DNA of 64,000 nt from Actinopolymorpha alba DSM 45243 (GCF_000373925.1 NZ_KB892748.1:50684-114683); one strand, 5' to 3'. Positions 35,590-44,525 are shown, counted from the stretch's first letter. Notes: generated from the letters alone by a model not told the origin. Program-made: numbers and translations.

Positions 35590-38058
35590 TCACGGCGCCA
35601 GCCGGACGACCTGCGGATCGTGGTCGCTCACCTGGTCGGCGAACTCCGCGTTCACGTGCACGATGTCGTACCCACGCACCTTGCTTCCTGGCGACTGCAA
35701 GCCCGAGCCCAGCAGACCGGGGCTCACGAGGATCTGGTCGAGCACCTGGGAGTTGCCGTCAAAGACGTAGGAGTACCGCTCGTTCTCCGGCAGGAGCGTC
35801 GGCAGGCTGGTAAGGACCTTGCTGTCCTCGAGGGTCAACGTGGTCCGCGAGAACTCGAAGTCGTTGATGTCTCCAGCGACCACGACGTTGGCGTCCTTCT
35901 GTACGGCGAGGATCTTGGCCACGAAGTCGTGCACGAGCTTGGCCTGCGCGGCCCGCTGGGTTTCGGACGAGCGCACCGGCGGCTGCCAGCGACCCATGAT
36001 GGGTTCGTCGCCGCCCTTGGAATTGAAGTGGTTCGCGATCACGAAGAACGTCTTGCCGTGATAGGTGAACTCGCCTGCCAGCGGCTTACGCGAACTCCGC
36101 CACGCTGAGTCCAGTGGAGCGATCCGCCCGGGTGAGAGCGTGAGCGCGGCCCGACCAGCCTTGCCCTTCTGCAGGTCAGTCGGCGTGGTTGCGTCACCAC
36201 CAGGCCGGTCGACGAAGGCCACACCCCGGTCGGTCCGGAAGAGGAACGCGACGCGGATGTTCCCGGTCGGCTCGCCGCCGTCGGTGAGGTTCTCCGGGGA
36301 GATCTGTCGCCATTGGTACGCCGGTCCGCCGGCCGCACGGATCGCCGCGACGAGCTTGGCGAGGGTCTTGTCGGCGTCGACCACCCCGTCGGCAGTGCAG
36401 GTCGACGACGGCCCGTTGGGGCACTCGGCACCGGTGTTGTCCTGCACCTCCTCCAGCGCGAGCACGTCCGGCGCCGCGAGGTTGCGGACGATCGTGCCGG
36501 CCAGCTGGTCGAACTTCTCCTGAGGATCGGTCGGGTCGAGGTTCTCGACGTTGAACGTCGCGACAGCCAGCTCGTTGGGGCGCGGTGCTGTCGTGATTTC
36601 CTTCCGCAGGCCGCCCGAACGGACAGTGGGTACGGCGGTGGGGAACATGCGGAACATGCCGAAGTTGTAGGAGAGTGGCCCGCTCACCGAACCCACCAGG
36701 CTGTCGCCGACGTTCGCGGTCGGCATCTTCTGGTAGATGACCTCGTCGTCGACGGTGATCCGCTGGGTGTTGGGCGTCGTGTAGGAGCCGTAGCGCACAC
36801 CGTTCGCCCGCGTACGGGGGAGCCCCTTGGTGCCGCCGGGCACGACCGCCATCTCGCCGTACTGGTTGCTCGGCCCGACGACCTCGGCGTCCTTGACCTC
36901 GACGAGCATGCCCTCAAGGCTTTCGTAGAAGTCGACCGCATCCCTGTCAGGGCGGAACTCTCCCGCGGCCTCCACGTCGATCCGGGTGGTGGAGCTGTCG
37001 GCGTTCTGGGCCGGCGCGACCCGGCCGCCCGGCCCGATGACGACCGGCTTGGGCATCGGAAGCCCCTGGTCGAGCACCGCGAAGGTGGAGTTCTCGATTT
37101 CGGTGCCGCTGAGGTTCGGGCCCGTCTTGCTGCTGGGGCGGTATTCGTTGACGGTCCCCGTCACCTTGACCGCCTGACCAACCTCGGGCTTACCGCCCGC
37201 GGCACCGGTGAACACGTAGACACCGTCGGAGGTCGCGTCGTTGCCGTCACCCTCGGGGTCCTGGATCCAGTACCCGTCGAACTTCTTGGCCGTCACGACC
37301 CCTGTCGTCGCGACCAGCTTGCCGGCGTACGGCGAGAGGTGGCCCTGGCCCTGGATGGCGGGGATGGTCGCGTCCTCCGGCTGCGGCGCTGGGTCACCGC
37401 CACCGCCGTCACCGTTGGAGGAAGTCGGCGTCGGAGCACCAGCGGTGAAGTCGGCGGCATTGTTGTCGGTGTCGGGGCTGTCGTCGCGGGCGGCGGAGGT
37501 GGCGTTGGTGGTGGCCGGTGCGGGCTGGCCCTCGAAGTCGTTCGCCGCGCCGTACCCCACGAAGTCGATGACGGCGGGGTCGTTCGCGCAGGTGAGGCCG
37601 CACGTCAACACGGTCGTCGACCTGACCAGGGCGACCTTGCCGGCGGTGCCGGACATGTTGATGGCGCTGCTGCTGAGGTCAGGTGTCGGCAGCGGCTGGC
37701 CCGTGCCCGACCCGGCGGCGAGCTGGATCAGGAACGTCGCACCGGGCGCGACGCTGCCCTGCAGGTTGACCTTGAGGTTTCCAGAACCCGGCGTAGTGCC
37801 ACCGCCGAGATTGCCGGTCGCGGCGCCGTACTGCAGTGAGAGCCCGTCGAGGCTGACCGGCGCGGTGCCGCGGTTGGCGAGCTCGACGAAGTCGTTGGTG
37901 AAGGGGGCACCCGAGTTCCCGCCGCCACCGTAGACCTCGTTGATGAGGAGATCAGGTGATGCGGCAGTCGCGGACGTAGTTGCTAGAGTGAGGCCGGCAA
38001 CACCGAGGGTGACTGTGACACCCGCGGTGGCCATCCTTCGGAGACGTGGACGTGCCAT
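35590..38058 (-). CDS. Secreted ExeM/NucH-family endonuclease with lamin-tail domain
   Basis: An 822-residue extracellular nuclease. An N-terminal signal peptide (about residues 1-33, cleaved near SATAAS) is followed by a lamin-tail domain (INEVYGGGGNSGAPFTNDFV), a linker rich in Asp/Gly/Pro, an OB-fold region (IQGQGHLSPYAGKLVATTGV) and a C-terminal endonuclease/exonuclease/phosphatase domain. Catalytic motifs are seen in TFNVENLDP, LALEEVQDN, VIANHFNSKGGD, VAGDINDF and VSDHDPQVV. It should degrade extracellular DNA for phosphate or nutrient use. It is divergent from the ESX-like genes across 243 bp. Confidence 0.93.
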   Translation of the reverse strand: MARPRLRRMATAGVTVTLGVAGLTLATTSATAASPDLLINEVYGGGGNSGAPFTNDFVELANRGTAPVSLDGLSLQYGAATGNLGGGTTPGSGNLKVNLQGSVAPGATFLIQLAAGSGTGQPLPTPDLSSSAINMSGTAGKVALVRSTTVLTCGLTCANDPAVIDFVGYGAANDFEGQPAPATTNATSAARDDSPDTDNNAADFTAGAPTPTSSNGDGGGGDPAPQPEDATIPAIQGQGHLSPYAGKLVATTGVVTAKKFDGYWIQDPEGDGNDATSDGVYVFTGAAGGKPEVGQAVKVTGTVNEYRPSSKTGPNLSGTEIENSTFAVLDQGLPMPKPVVIGPGGRVAPAQNADSSTTRIDVEAAGEFRPDRDAVDFYESLEGMLVEVKDAEVVGPSNQYGEMAVVPGGTKGLPRTRANGVRYGSYTTPNTQRITVDDEVIYQKMPTANVGDSLVGSVSGPLSYNFGMFRMFPTAVPTVRSGGLRKEITTAPRPNELAVATFNVENLDPTDPQEKFDQLAGTIVRNLAAPDVLALEEVQDNTGAECPNGPSSTCTADGVVDADKTLAKLVAAIRAAGGPAYQWRQISPENLTDGGEPTGNIRVAFLFRTDRGVAFVDRPGGDATTPTDLQKGKAGRAALTLSPGRIAPLDSAWRSSRKPLAGEFTYHGKTFFVIANHFNSKGGDEPIMGRWQPPVRSSETQRAAQAKLVHDFVAKILAVQKDANVVVAGDINDFEFSRTTLTLEDSKVLTSLPTLLPENERYSYVFDGNSQVLDQILVSPGLLGSGLQSPGSKVRGYDIVHVNAEFADQVSDHDPQVVRLAP

Positions 38059-38301
38059 CGATCGGACTCCATGGTGCGGTAGGAAAGTGCTCGGGCGTTC
38101 CTACCATTGCCATCCGTCCCGTGAGAAGCGTTCTGGTTAACAGCGAGTTATCCACAAGCTGGGCGGGTGGACGTGCGCCCCGATGATCCGTTCGCGTACC
38201 GTTGTGCCCAGAATCGCAGGACAGGCCGGCTGGATGCATCTGGCTCGCCTCCTTGCTTGCTGACGGTGACACCCGAACCTTGACGAGAACGGGGAGTGGC
38301 G

Positions 38302-38760
38302 ATGGCCGCTGGGGATGCTCAGATCGATCCGGAAGACCTGGACTACTTCGCCAGGCGCATGGACCAGCTTGCCGATGATCTTGCTGACCCGCAGCGCCCG
38401 GTGTCCAAGCTCATCAAGTCGAATGCGAACCACGGCGGCGTCATCGATTTCCCCTGCCCCGGAGTGTTCGCTTCCGGACAGGCATTCACCGATGCGTACG
38501 TCGGGAAGATCAACGAGATGGCGGGCGGCTTCCAGCAACTCGAAGGTCTCTTGCGTTCACTTGGCGAAGCGACGCGGTCCGTTGCGAAGAAGTATCGGAC
38601 GACCGAGGAGTACAACCGCGCGACGTCGGAGGAGATCGAGGCTTTGGTTGGAGGCACTGCCCCACCCAGCGGAAACCAGAACCCCGGTTCGCAGAACTCT
38701 GGAAACCAGAACAACGGGACGCCGGGCGACCAAAACGGCAACGTGCCGCAGCCGGAGTGA
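38302..38760 (+). CDS. WXG100/ESX-like small helical protein with QN-rich tail
   Basis: A 152-residue protein. The first 100 residues look like a two-helix WXG100/PE-type secretion substrate (IDPEDLDYFARRMDQLADDL, then FTDAYVGKINEMAGGFQQLE), but the Trp-X-Gly turn itself is absent. The last 35 residues are low-complexity Asn/Gln/Gly/Pro. ATG 38302 has GGGGAG five bases upstream; GTG 38296 would lie inside that site. It is 12 bp upstream of the next gene and almost surely cotranscribed and perhaps paired with it. Confidence 0.72.
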   Translation: MAAGDAQIDPEDLDYFARRMDQLADDLADPQRPVSKLIKSNANHGGVIDFPCPGVFASGQAFTDAYVGKINEMAGGFQQLEGLLRSLGEATRSVAKKYRTTEEYNRATSEEIEALVGGTAPPSGNQNPGSQNSGNQNNGTPGDQNGNVPQPE

Positions 38761-38772
38761 GGAGACTGAGCT

Positions 38773-40428
38773 GTGACTGAACGCGGGGAAGACCTGGCTC
38801 AGCAGAAACACCTTGCGATTTTGTTCTATCTCAGACAGAACACACTCCGCAACGTGTATGAGCCAAAAAATCTTGACGAGTTCGACCGGATTCACTTCCC
38901 CTGGCCAGCGACATTTTCGAATGCCGGTGACCTCTGGGGGGATGCGGCGGAGCAGGTCGGCGGGGCCGAGAGTATCGCCGATGCGATGAAGAAGGAACTC
39001 GACAAGGTTCTCGAGGTGTGGAAGGGCGAGGCCGCCGACGCCTTCGCGGAGAAGGTCACCGAAGTGATCTTCTATGCCTATCAGTTGGCGAAGACCTGTG
39101 ACACCACGATCGAAGTGCCTCCCCAAGTGGACTCCACGGATTCTCTCGAGCGTAACGAGACGGCGGATCTGACGGAGGGATACAAACAGGTCCTCTACCG
39201 ACTCAAGGGTAACGTCGAATCCGCCCTGGAATACGGTAACAGCCCCAACCTCCCCTGGGTTGGCGACGATCGTAAGGGCAAGGACTACGAGCTGAAGCTC
39301 GAACCATGCCAGCCGGGCATGTTCGGAATCTCTTATCAGTTCAAAAAGAACGGTGAGGATGCCGACATGCCCAAACGCGGGAGTGGTGGCCCGGTTCCTG
39401 AATCCTCCATGTGGCGGCACTACGAAAGCGCTGGAATCGAGACGCAGGAGTTCAGCGGGAACGACTCGGACCGGGGGTACTACTACGGCTCCGTCGTCCA
39501 TGTCTTCCTTCCCAAGAATGACTGGGACTGGCACCGGTTCTATATCTACTCGGAGTTCAACAAGTCCCAGGAAGAAAAGTGCAAAGGGACCGCCACCGCC
39601 CTGAACGAGGACTACAGCAAGGGCGGCCAGGACATGCCGAGCCCGCCCAAGAAGATTCCCCAGGTCGGGGGGACTGGCAACGACAACGGACCTGGCGGGC
39701 CAGGAGGACCTGGCGGCCCGCAGGTACCTTCCGGACCAGACGGCCCCGGCCCAACCCCGCCCGTCCCTCAGGGGCCGGATGGGCCAAAGCTTCCTGATGG
39801 GCCGGACGGACCCAACGGCCCAGACGGACCCAACGTCCCGGACGGCCCGGATGGCCCTGACGGACCCAACGGCCCGGACGGCCCGCAGGGACCTCATGAC
39901 AAGTACCCCGACGATCCCAATGACTTCCCGCGTTTGCCGGACCGCGACGGCGACGGGATTCCGGACGACCGGGATCCGTTCCCCGACGACCCGGACCACA
40001 ACGGAGACGGGATCCCCGACGGCCAGGACTGGCCGGGTGGTCCGGGTGGTCCGAGCGGCCCTGGCGACGTCGACACCGGCACCGAAACTGCCCGCGCGGG
40101 CAACCTTCCAGGCGGTGGCGGTCCAGGCTCAGGCGGTATCGCTGGCGCAGGGGGTGTGAGCGGTCCTGGCACTGGCGCAAGCACTGGCGCTGGTCCCGCG
40201 GGTGCTGGCGTTGCAGGCGGTCCTGGCACTGCAGGCATGGGAGCGGCAGGCGCCGGCGCTATGCGTGGTCCAGGCATGGGCGGCGGCATGATGCCCATGA
40301 TGGGCGGCGGTATGGGGGGCCAGGACGGCGGTGAGCAACAGCAGCGCAACACCTGGCTCGATGAGGACGAGGACGTCTGGGGCACCGACGACGATGCTCC
40401 ACCACCGGTGATTGGCGGCGGCATCTAG
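38773..40428 (+). CDS. Type VII secretion substrate-like protein with collagen-like and calcium-binding repeats
   Basis: A 551-residue protein with several parts. Residues 1-110 have a WXG-like helical hairpin with VWKGEAADAFAEKV. Residues 110-285 form an unassigned globular part rich in Tyr and Trp. Residues 300-380 are collagen-like (GPDGPNGPDGPNVP and similar). Then come DRDGDGIPDDRDPF and NHNGDGIPDGQDW-like calcium-binding (thrombospondin type 3) repeats, a Gly/Ala/Met-rich segment, and the tail WLDEDEDVWGTDDDAPPPVIG, resembling tails of actinobacterial ESX/PPE-like proteins. The GTG start has GGAG eight bases upstream. The first half is less GC-rich than neighbours. It is inferred to be a cell-surface or secreted protein; no secretion machinery is nearby. 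Confidence 0.75.
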   Translation: MTERGEDLAQQKHLAILFYLRQNTLRNVYEPKNLDEFDRIHFPWPATFSNAGDLWGDAAEQVGGAESIADAMKKELDKVLEVWKGEAADAFAEKVTEVIFYAYQLAKTCDTTIEVPPQVDSTDSLERNETADLTEGYKQVLYRLKGNVESALEYGNSPNLPWVGDDRKGKDYELKLEPCQPGMFGISYQFKKNGEDADMPKRGSGGPVPESSMWRHYESAGIETQEFSGNDSDRGYYYGSVVHVFLPKNDWDWHRFYIYSEFNKSQEEKCKGTATALNEDYSKGGQDMPSPPKKIPQVGGTGNDNGPGGPGGPGGPQVPSGPDGPGPTPPVPQGPDGPKLPDGPDGPNGPDGPNVPDGPDGPDGPNGPDGPQGPHDKYPDDPNDFPRLPDRDGDGIPDDRDPFPDDPDHNGDGIPDGQDWPGGPGGPSGPGDVDTGTETARAGNLPGGGGPGSGGIAGAGGVSGPGTGASTGAGPAGAGVAGGPGTAGMGAAGAGAMRGPGMGGGMMPMMGGGMGGQDGGEQQQRNTWLDEDEDVWGTDDDAPPPVIGGGI

Positions 40429-40441
40429 ACGTCGCGCTAAC

Positions 40442-40509
40442 GCTACATCGACATAATTGAGCGGAGGCCGGTCGTTCGACCGGCCTCCGCTCAATTATGT
40501 CGATGTAGC
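40442..40509. terminator. 68-bp near-perfect palindrome between convergent genes
   Basis: Arms 40442-40474 and 40477-40509 are exact 33-bp complements separated by only TT. The core GCGGAGGCCGGTCG is an ordinary strong GC stem; the outer TACATCGACATAATTGA is AT-rich and equally perfect. It begins 14 bp after the collagen-like gene and ends 48 bp before the convergent gene. It is most likely a bidirectional terminator. Confidence 0.85.
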
Positions 40510-40556
40510 TGAGTCTGGATCGGCGTCAGCGCCGCCGGGTCGCACCTTAGGGAAGT

Positions 40557-40967
40557 TCAGGACGCGTCTTGGAACGGAACCCCAAAAAAGTGAGCCCATA
40601 GCACGCCAAGCACAATCAGCAGGGCCACGACGGCAATGATGACGCCGATAATCAGGCCTGGACGCCGAGGTCGGCGCGGGGGCGTCGGAGGTTTCGCGGA
40701 TGCTCCGGGTGGCGGTGCGCCCCAGGCCGCTGGTTGTCCCCACGCCGGGGGCGGCCCGGACGTGCCGGGAGGGTTGCCGCTGCCTGGCGGCCCAGCTGGG
40801 CCGCCAGGCGGCGGCACACCCCAGGCCCCCGTTGGTGGAGGTGACCAGCCCGGCGGCGGCTGGCCGCCCGGTGGTGCCCCTGACTGCCGGTGTTGCTGGC
40901 CGCCCTCGTGCGGGTTCGGCTGAGCTGGCGGTTGTTGCGGCGGTGGTCCCGATGGTGGCTGGCTCAT
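40557..40967 (-). CDS. Proline-rich tail-anchored membrane protein
   Basis: A 136-residue protein with about 95 residues of Pro/Gly/Gln-rich sequence, a basic stretch PRRPRRPG, one membrane helix (LIIGVIIAVVALLIVLGVLW) and a short 11-residue outside tail. The topology suggests a cytoplasmic disordered domain tethered to the membrane. It is convergent with the ESX-like pair. This composition is common in actinobacteria and gives no function. ATG 40967 is used; no strong ribosome site. Confidence 0.75.
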   Translation of the reverse strand: MSQPPSGPPPQQPPAQPNPHEGGQQHRQSGAPPGGQPPPGWSPPPTGAWGVPPPGGPAGPPGSGNPPGTSGPPPAWGQPAAWGAPPPGASAKPPTPPRRPRRPGLIIGVIIAVVALLIVLGVLWAHFFGVPFQDAS

Positions 40968-41043
40968 GGTTCGCCAGTATGCCTGCTCACTTACCTCTCG
41001 GGCTGTTACCTGTTGGGTGTTCCCTTGCGAATACGAGTACTAG

Positions 41044-41505
41044 TCAGAGCTTGACGAGGACCAGCTTTTCTCTGCCTCCGCAGTCGACGGGATTGTCGCG
41101 GTCGTTGCTGCGACAGACTCCGATGATTGTGAGTGCTCTCAATGCAGGGGACTTCACGAAGCTGGAAATAGAGGACGGCGTCTCTCCTATCAGGGAAGTC
41201 AGGAAGACGCATTCGTCGATCTCAAGATCGATTGGAAATAGGGTGCCGAGCGCCTTGGCGAAGACCGCCGCCGGCTCGGACTCACCGGTGATGACGGTAA
41301 GCGTGCCGTTGCTGTACGCGCGTACCGGTTCATTGCGGTAGTTGGAACGCACCACGGTCAGGATCTTCAACGTCTCGTAACAGGCCACAGGAGCCGGCAG
41401 TCTGGGCTCCAGGTGAGCGCCCACCGGGGCGACGACTGAGCCCGTCTCGTGGCCGGACCGCGAGTGTCCGCGCCTTGTGCTCACGCGCCATACCGACAGC
41501 CTCAA
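41044..41505 (-). CDS. Hypothetical protein, probably N-terminally disrupted
   Basis: The open frame encodes 153 residues. The C-terminal 110 (LKILTVVRSNYRNEPVRAYS onward) look like real coding sequence, with clear beta-strand alternation and two cysteines. The first 40 do not. In another frame upstream (41455-41557) the strand encodes VIGTGLSVWRQRLPWDELEA followed by VGMAREHKARTLAV, which looks like the missing beginning of the same protein. A frameshift near 41455, real or in the assembly, would explain this. No start can be chosen (TTG 41505 or GTG 41484). Family unknown; codirectional with the proline-rich gene 76 bp away. Confidence 0.5.
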   Translation of the reverse strand: MRLSVWRVSTRRGHSRSGHETGSVVAPVGAHLEPRLPAPVACYETLKILTVVRSNYRNEPVRAYSNGTLTVITGESEPAAVFAKALGTLFPIDLEIDECVFLTSLIGETPSSISSFVKSPALRALTIIGVCRSNDRDNPVDCGGREKLVLVKL

Positions 41506-41700
41506 GCTCGTCCCACGGCAGCCGTTGCCGCCAGACCGAAAGCCCCGTGCCGATCACGGCTTCCCGGATGCACGACGAAGTGGCGGGCGGCTGGGACCGG
41601 CGCGGTGGCGATCGTCGTGACTCCTCGTGCTCGCTCCACGGGCGTCGGGCTCGGCGTGGGTGCGTGGGTGGGTGGGGGCGGTACGCGCTAGCGTGCGGTC

Positions 41701-42747
41701 ATGGCGACGCCGTATGAAGAGATCGAGGTGGCCGGGCGCACCGTCCGCATCTCCAACCCCGACAAGGTGTACTTCCCGGAGCGCGGGTTCACCAAGCGTG
41801 ACGTGGTTCGGTACTTCCTCTCGGTAGGCGATGGCATCCTCAGGGCGTTGTACGAACGCCCGACCACGCTCGAACGCTGGCCAGGTGGGGTGTTCGAAGG
41901 CGCGAAGCTGTCGACTCGCGGGGACAACCGCGGTGACGCGTTCTATCAGAAGCGCATCCCCAAGGGCGCCCCGGAGTGGGTGGAGACGGCGCGGATCACG
42001 TTCCCGAGCGGCCGGCACGCCGACGAGGTCTGCCCGACCGAGCTCGCGGCCGTCGCCTGGGCGGCCAACCTCGGGACCCTCACCTTCCACCCGTGGCCGG
42101 TACGCCGCAAGGACGCCGACCATCCCGACCAGATCCGGATCGACCTTGACCCCCAACCCGGCACCGACTTCGCCCACGCCGCACGGGTGGCTCCGGAGCT
42201 ACGCGCGCTGTTGCAGGAACTCGGCATGGAGGGCTGGCCCAAGACCTCCGGCGGGCGCGGCCTGCACGTCTACGTCCCCATCGAGCCGCACTGGACCTTC
42301 GTCGAGGTACGCCGCGCGCTGATCGCCCTCGGCCGCGAGCTGGAACGCCGCCTTCCCGACCTGGTGACCGTCTCCTGGTGGAAGGAGGAACGCGGCGCCA
42401 AGGTCTTCATCGACTACAACCAGATGGCTCGCGACCGCACGATCGCCTCGGCGTACTCCATCCGGCCCAAGCCGTTGGCGCCGGTGTCCGCACCGCTCAC
42501 CTGGGACGAGATAGCTGACGTCGCGCCGGAGGACTTCGACGTCGTGACGATGCCCGAACGCTTCGCGCGCGTCGGCGACCCGCACGCCAACCTGGGCGAC
42601 CACGCGTACTCCATCGAGACGCTGCTGGAATGGTCGGAACGCGACGAGCGCGACCATGGGCTGGGCGACTTGCCGTACCCTCCCGACTACCCAAAGATGC
42701 CGGGGGAACCGATGCGAGTGCAACCAAGCCGAGCCCGCAAGACCTGA
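41701..42747 (+). CDS. NHEJ DNA polymerase/primase (LigD polymerase domain protein)
   Basis: A 348-residue stand-alone LigD-type polymerase of the archaeo-eukaryotic primase fold. The N-terminus has ISNPDKVYFPERGFTKRDV. The catalytic pair is Asp148 and Asp150 in IRIDLDPQPG, with SGGRGLHVYVP (His/Gly loop) and the late FIDYNQMARDRTIASAYS. It fills and adds nucleotides at broken ends with Ku and ligase during non-homologous end joining. A stand-alone ligase lies 0.6 kb downstream on the other strand. Ku is not in the window. The start is ATG 41701. Confidence 0.93.
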   Translation: MATPYEEIEVAGRTVRISNPDKVYFPERGFTKRDVVRYFLSVGDGILRALYERPTTLERWPGGVFEGAKLSTRGDNRGDAFYQKRIPKGAPEWVETARITFPSGRHADEVCPTELAAVAWAANLGTLTFHPWPVRRKDADHPDQIRIDLDPQPGTDFAHAARVAPELRALLQELGMEGWPKTSGGRGLHVYVPIEPHWTFVEVRRALIALGRELERRLPDLVTVSWWKEERGAKVFIDYNQMARDRTIASAYSIRPKPLAPVSAPLTWDEIADVAPEDFDVVTMPERFARVGDPHANLGDHAYSIETLLEWSERDERDHGLGDLPYPPDYPKMPGEPMRVQPSRARKT

Positions 42748-42757
42748 GGGGCGACGA

Positions 42758-43315
42758 TCAGCCTGCTCCGTGGTCGCCGTCCAGCCTCCCGCGCTGGTCT
42801 CCGATCTCGGCGGCGTCGTCGGGGATCACGTCCCTGTGCTCGATGAGGTGCAGGCACGGAACTCCCAGCCGGCGGCGCGCCTTCGACGTCCAGTCGACGT
42901 GGAAGAACTCCGCGACCAGGTGGGGGCGGGTGAGGATGACCACCTCCGCGGCCTGCCGGTTGCGTACGGCGGTGATCAGGGCCTCGACCGGGTGGGCTGA
43001 GGTGGCTTCGCCGTCGGCTTCGCAGCCGTTCAGGGTGAGCGCGTTGATGCTCTGGTCCAGGGCCGCCTGGCTGCGCTCGATGATCTCCTGCTGGATCTTC
43101 GCCAGGTCGACGTCGGGAAAGCTGAGCGCCGAAGTGGCGAGCACCTCACTCGCGGCGATCGACCCGAGCGCCGACTCGACCCGCGCCGACGCGTCCTCGA
43201 CCGGAAGCAGGACGTGGATGTGGGTGGGTTCGGTCGCTACGGAGTAGAGCTCGGCGATCTGGTGGGCGTCGATCTGAGAAAGCGGCTTCTCGATGAGGAG
43301 CACGACCTCATACAT
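42758..43315 (-). CDS. Hypothetical protein, universal-stress-protein-like fold
   Basis: A 185-residue protein. Its pattern of hydrophobic strands (THIHVLLPVEDASARVESAL; AEVVILTRPHLVAEFFHVDW; GVPCLHLIEH) with an intervening helix resembles a UspA-like alpha/beta protein, but the ATP-binding GxxGS motif is missing. Acidic and soluble. It sits between two NHEJ genes in the same neighbourhood, but nothing ties it to repair. ATG 43315 is convincing. Confidence 0.65.
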   Translation of the reverse strand: MYEVVLLIEKPLSQIDAHQIAELYSVATEPTHIHVLLPVEDASARVESALGSIAASEVLATSALSFPDVDLAKIQQEIIERSQAALDQSINALTLNGCEADGEATSAHPVEALITAVRNRQAAEVVILTRPHLVAEFFHVDWTSKARRRLGVPCLHLIEHRDVIPDDAAEIGDQRGRLDGDHGAG

Positions 43316-43382
43316 GGGGCACCTCCCCGCTCACACCGTCATCGTCCCGCGCGGGGACGGGGTTGGAAAGCCTGGCCGCGTC

Positions 43383-44450
43383 CTAGCGCCCCAGAATCTC
43401 CGCGAGATCGAAGCGTACGGGCTCCTCGAGCTGGGCATAGGTGCAGGATTCCGGCTTTCGGTCCGCACGCCAACGGACGAACTGCGCGGTATGCCGGAAG
43501 CGCACGCCTTCCATGTGGTCATAGCGCACCTCGACGACGCGTTCCGGCCGGAGGGGTACGAACGACAGGTCCTTGCCCGCGCTCCACCGGCTCTGCTCGG
43601 AGTTGCGCGGCGTACGAGTGCCGGCTTCCTGCCGGGCCCAGGCCCAGGGATGGTCGTCGAACGTCGTGACAAGGGGCTGCAACTCGGTGAGGAGCTCCCG
43701 CCGCCGGGCGAGTGGGAACGCCCCGATCACACCGACGCTGGCCAGGTCGCCGGCGTCGTTGTAGAGGCCGAGCAGCAGCGAACCAATCGCGTCGGGGCCG
43801 CTCTTGTGGAGCCGGTAGCCCGCCACCACGCAGTCGGCGGTGCGCTCGTGTTTGACCTTGAACATGACCCGCTTGTCGGGTTCGTACACCCCGTCGAGCG
43901 GCTTGGCGATCACGCCGTCGAGGCCCGCTCCCTCGAACTGATGGAACCAACGCTCAGCAAGATCCCGGTCGGTGGTCGCGGGGGTGAGGTGGATGGGCGG
44001 TCCGGCGTTCGCCATGACCTCCTCCAGCGCGGCGCGCCGCTCGACGAACGGCCGGGAGGTGAAGTCGGTGTCGTCGAGGGCGAGCAGGTCGAACGCGACG
44101 AACCGGGCTGGGGTCTGCTCGCTCAGCAACCTGACCCGGCTCGCCGCCGGATGGATCCGCTGCTGCAGGGCGTCGAAGTCAAGGCGTGCGCCCTCGGCGT
44201 CCTCGATCACGATCTCCCCGTCGAGTACGCAGCGCTCAGGCAGGTTCGCCTTGACGGCCACCACCAGCTCAGGGAAGTAGCGGGTCATCGGCCGCTCGTT
44301 ACGGCTGCCGATCTCGACCTCGTCGCCGTCGCGGAAGATGATCGACCGGAAACCGTCCCACTTGGGCTCGAAGCTGTGGGCGCCCTGAGGGATGTGCTTG
44401 ACCGGCTTCGCCAGCATCGGTGCGACTGGTGGCATGACGGGGAGACGCAT
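43383..44450 (-). CDS. ATP-dependent DNA ligase (LigC/LigD ligase type)
   Basis: A 355-residue ligase. The nucleotidyl-lysine is Lys30 in FEPKWDGFR (motif I), with SRNERPMTRYFPEL (Ia), CVLDGEIVI (III), AFDLLALDD (IIIa), LDGVIAKPLD (IV) and VMFKVKHERTADCVV (V). A C-terminal OB domain contains DLSFVPLRPERVVEV. It would seal ends processed by the LigD-type polymerase, giving the split NHEJ system typical of some actinobacteria. ATG 44450 precedes MRLPVMPPVAPMLA. Confidence 0.94.
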   Translation of the reverse strand: MRLPVMPPVAPMLAKPVKHIPQGAHSFEPKWDGFRSIIFRDGDEVEIGSRNERPMTRYFPELVVAVKANLPERCVLDGEIVIEDAEGARLDFDALQQRIHPAASRVRLLSEQTPARFVAFDLLALDDTDFTSRPFVERRAALEEVMANAGPPIHLTPATTDRDLAERWFHQFEGAGLDGVIAKPLDGVYEPDKRVMFKVKHERTADCVVAGYRLHKSGPDAIGSLLLGLYNDAGDLASVGVIGAFPLARRRELLTELQPLVTTFDDHPWAWARQEAGTRTPRNSEQSRWSAGKDLSFVPLRPERVVEVRYDHMEGVRFRHTAQFVRWRADRKPESCTYAQLEEPVRFDLAEILGR

Positions 44451-44488
44451 GCTTCTATCCTCTCCGATCCGTTCGGCCGGGTGGTTCC

Positions 44489-44525
44489 GGGCCCACGCGA
44501 GCTTCGCCCGCCTGGGCCCACCCCC
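44489..44525. repeat. GGGCCCA-type palindromic repeat, copy 1
   Basis: GGGCCCA (44489-44495) and TGGGCCC (44513-44519) form a 7-bp outer stem around GCGAGCTTCGCCCGC, followed by ACCCCC. It lies 11 bp beyond the stop of the reductase gene. A close relative lies inside the ribosomal-protection gene at 62937. Confidence 0.65.

Noticed and set aside
38148..38156. DnaA box TTATCCACA
   Set aside because: A single perfect match without neighbours or origin genes; chance or a minor binding site.
38059..38301. Origin-like or integration site between the nuclease and ESX-like genes
   Set aside because: Only ordinary divergent promoter sequence apart from the DnaA box; no direct repeats or integrase.
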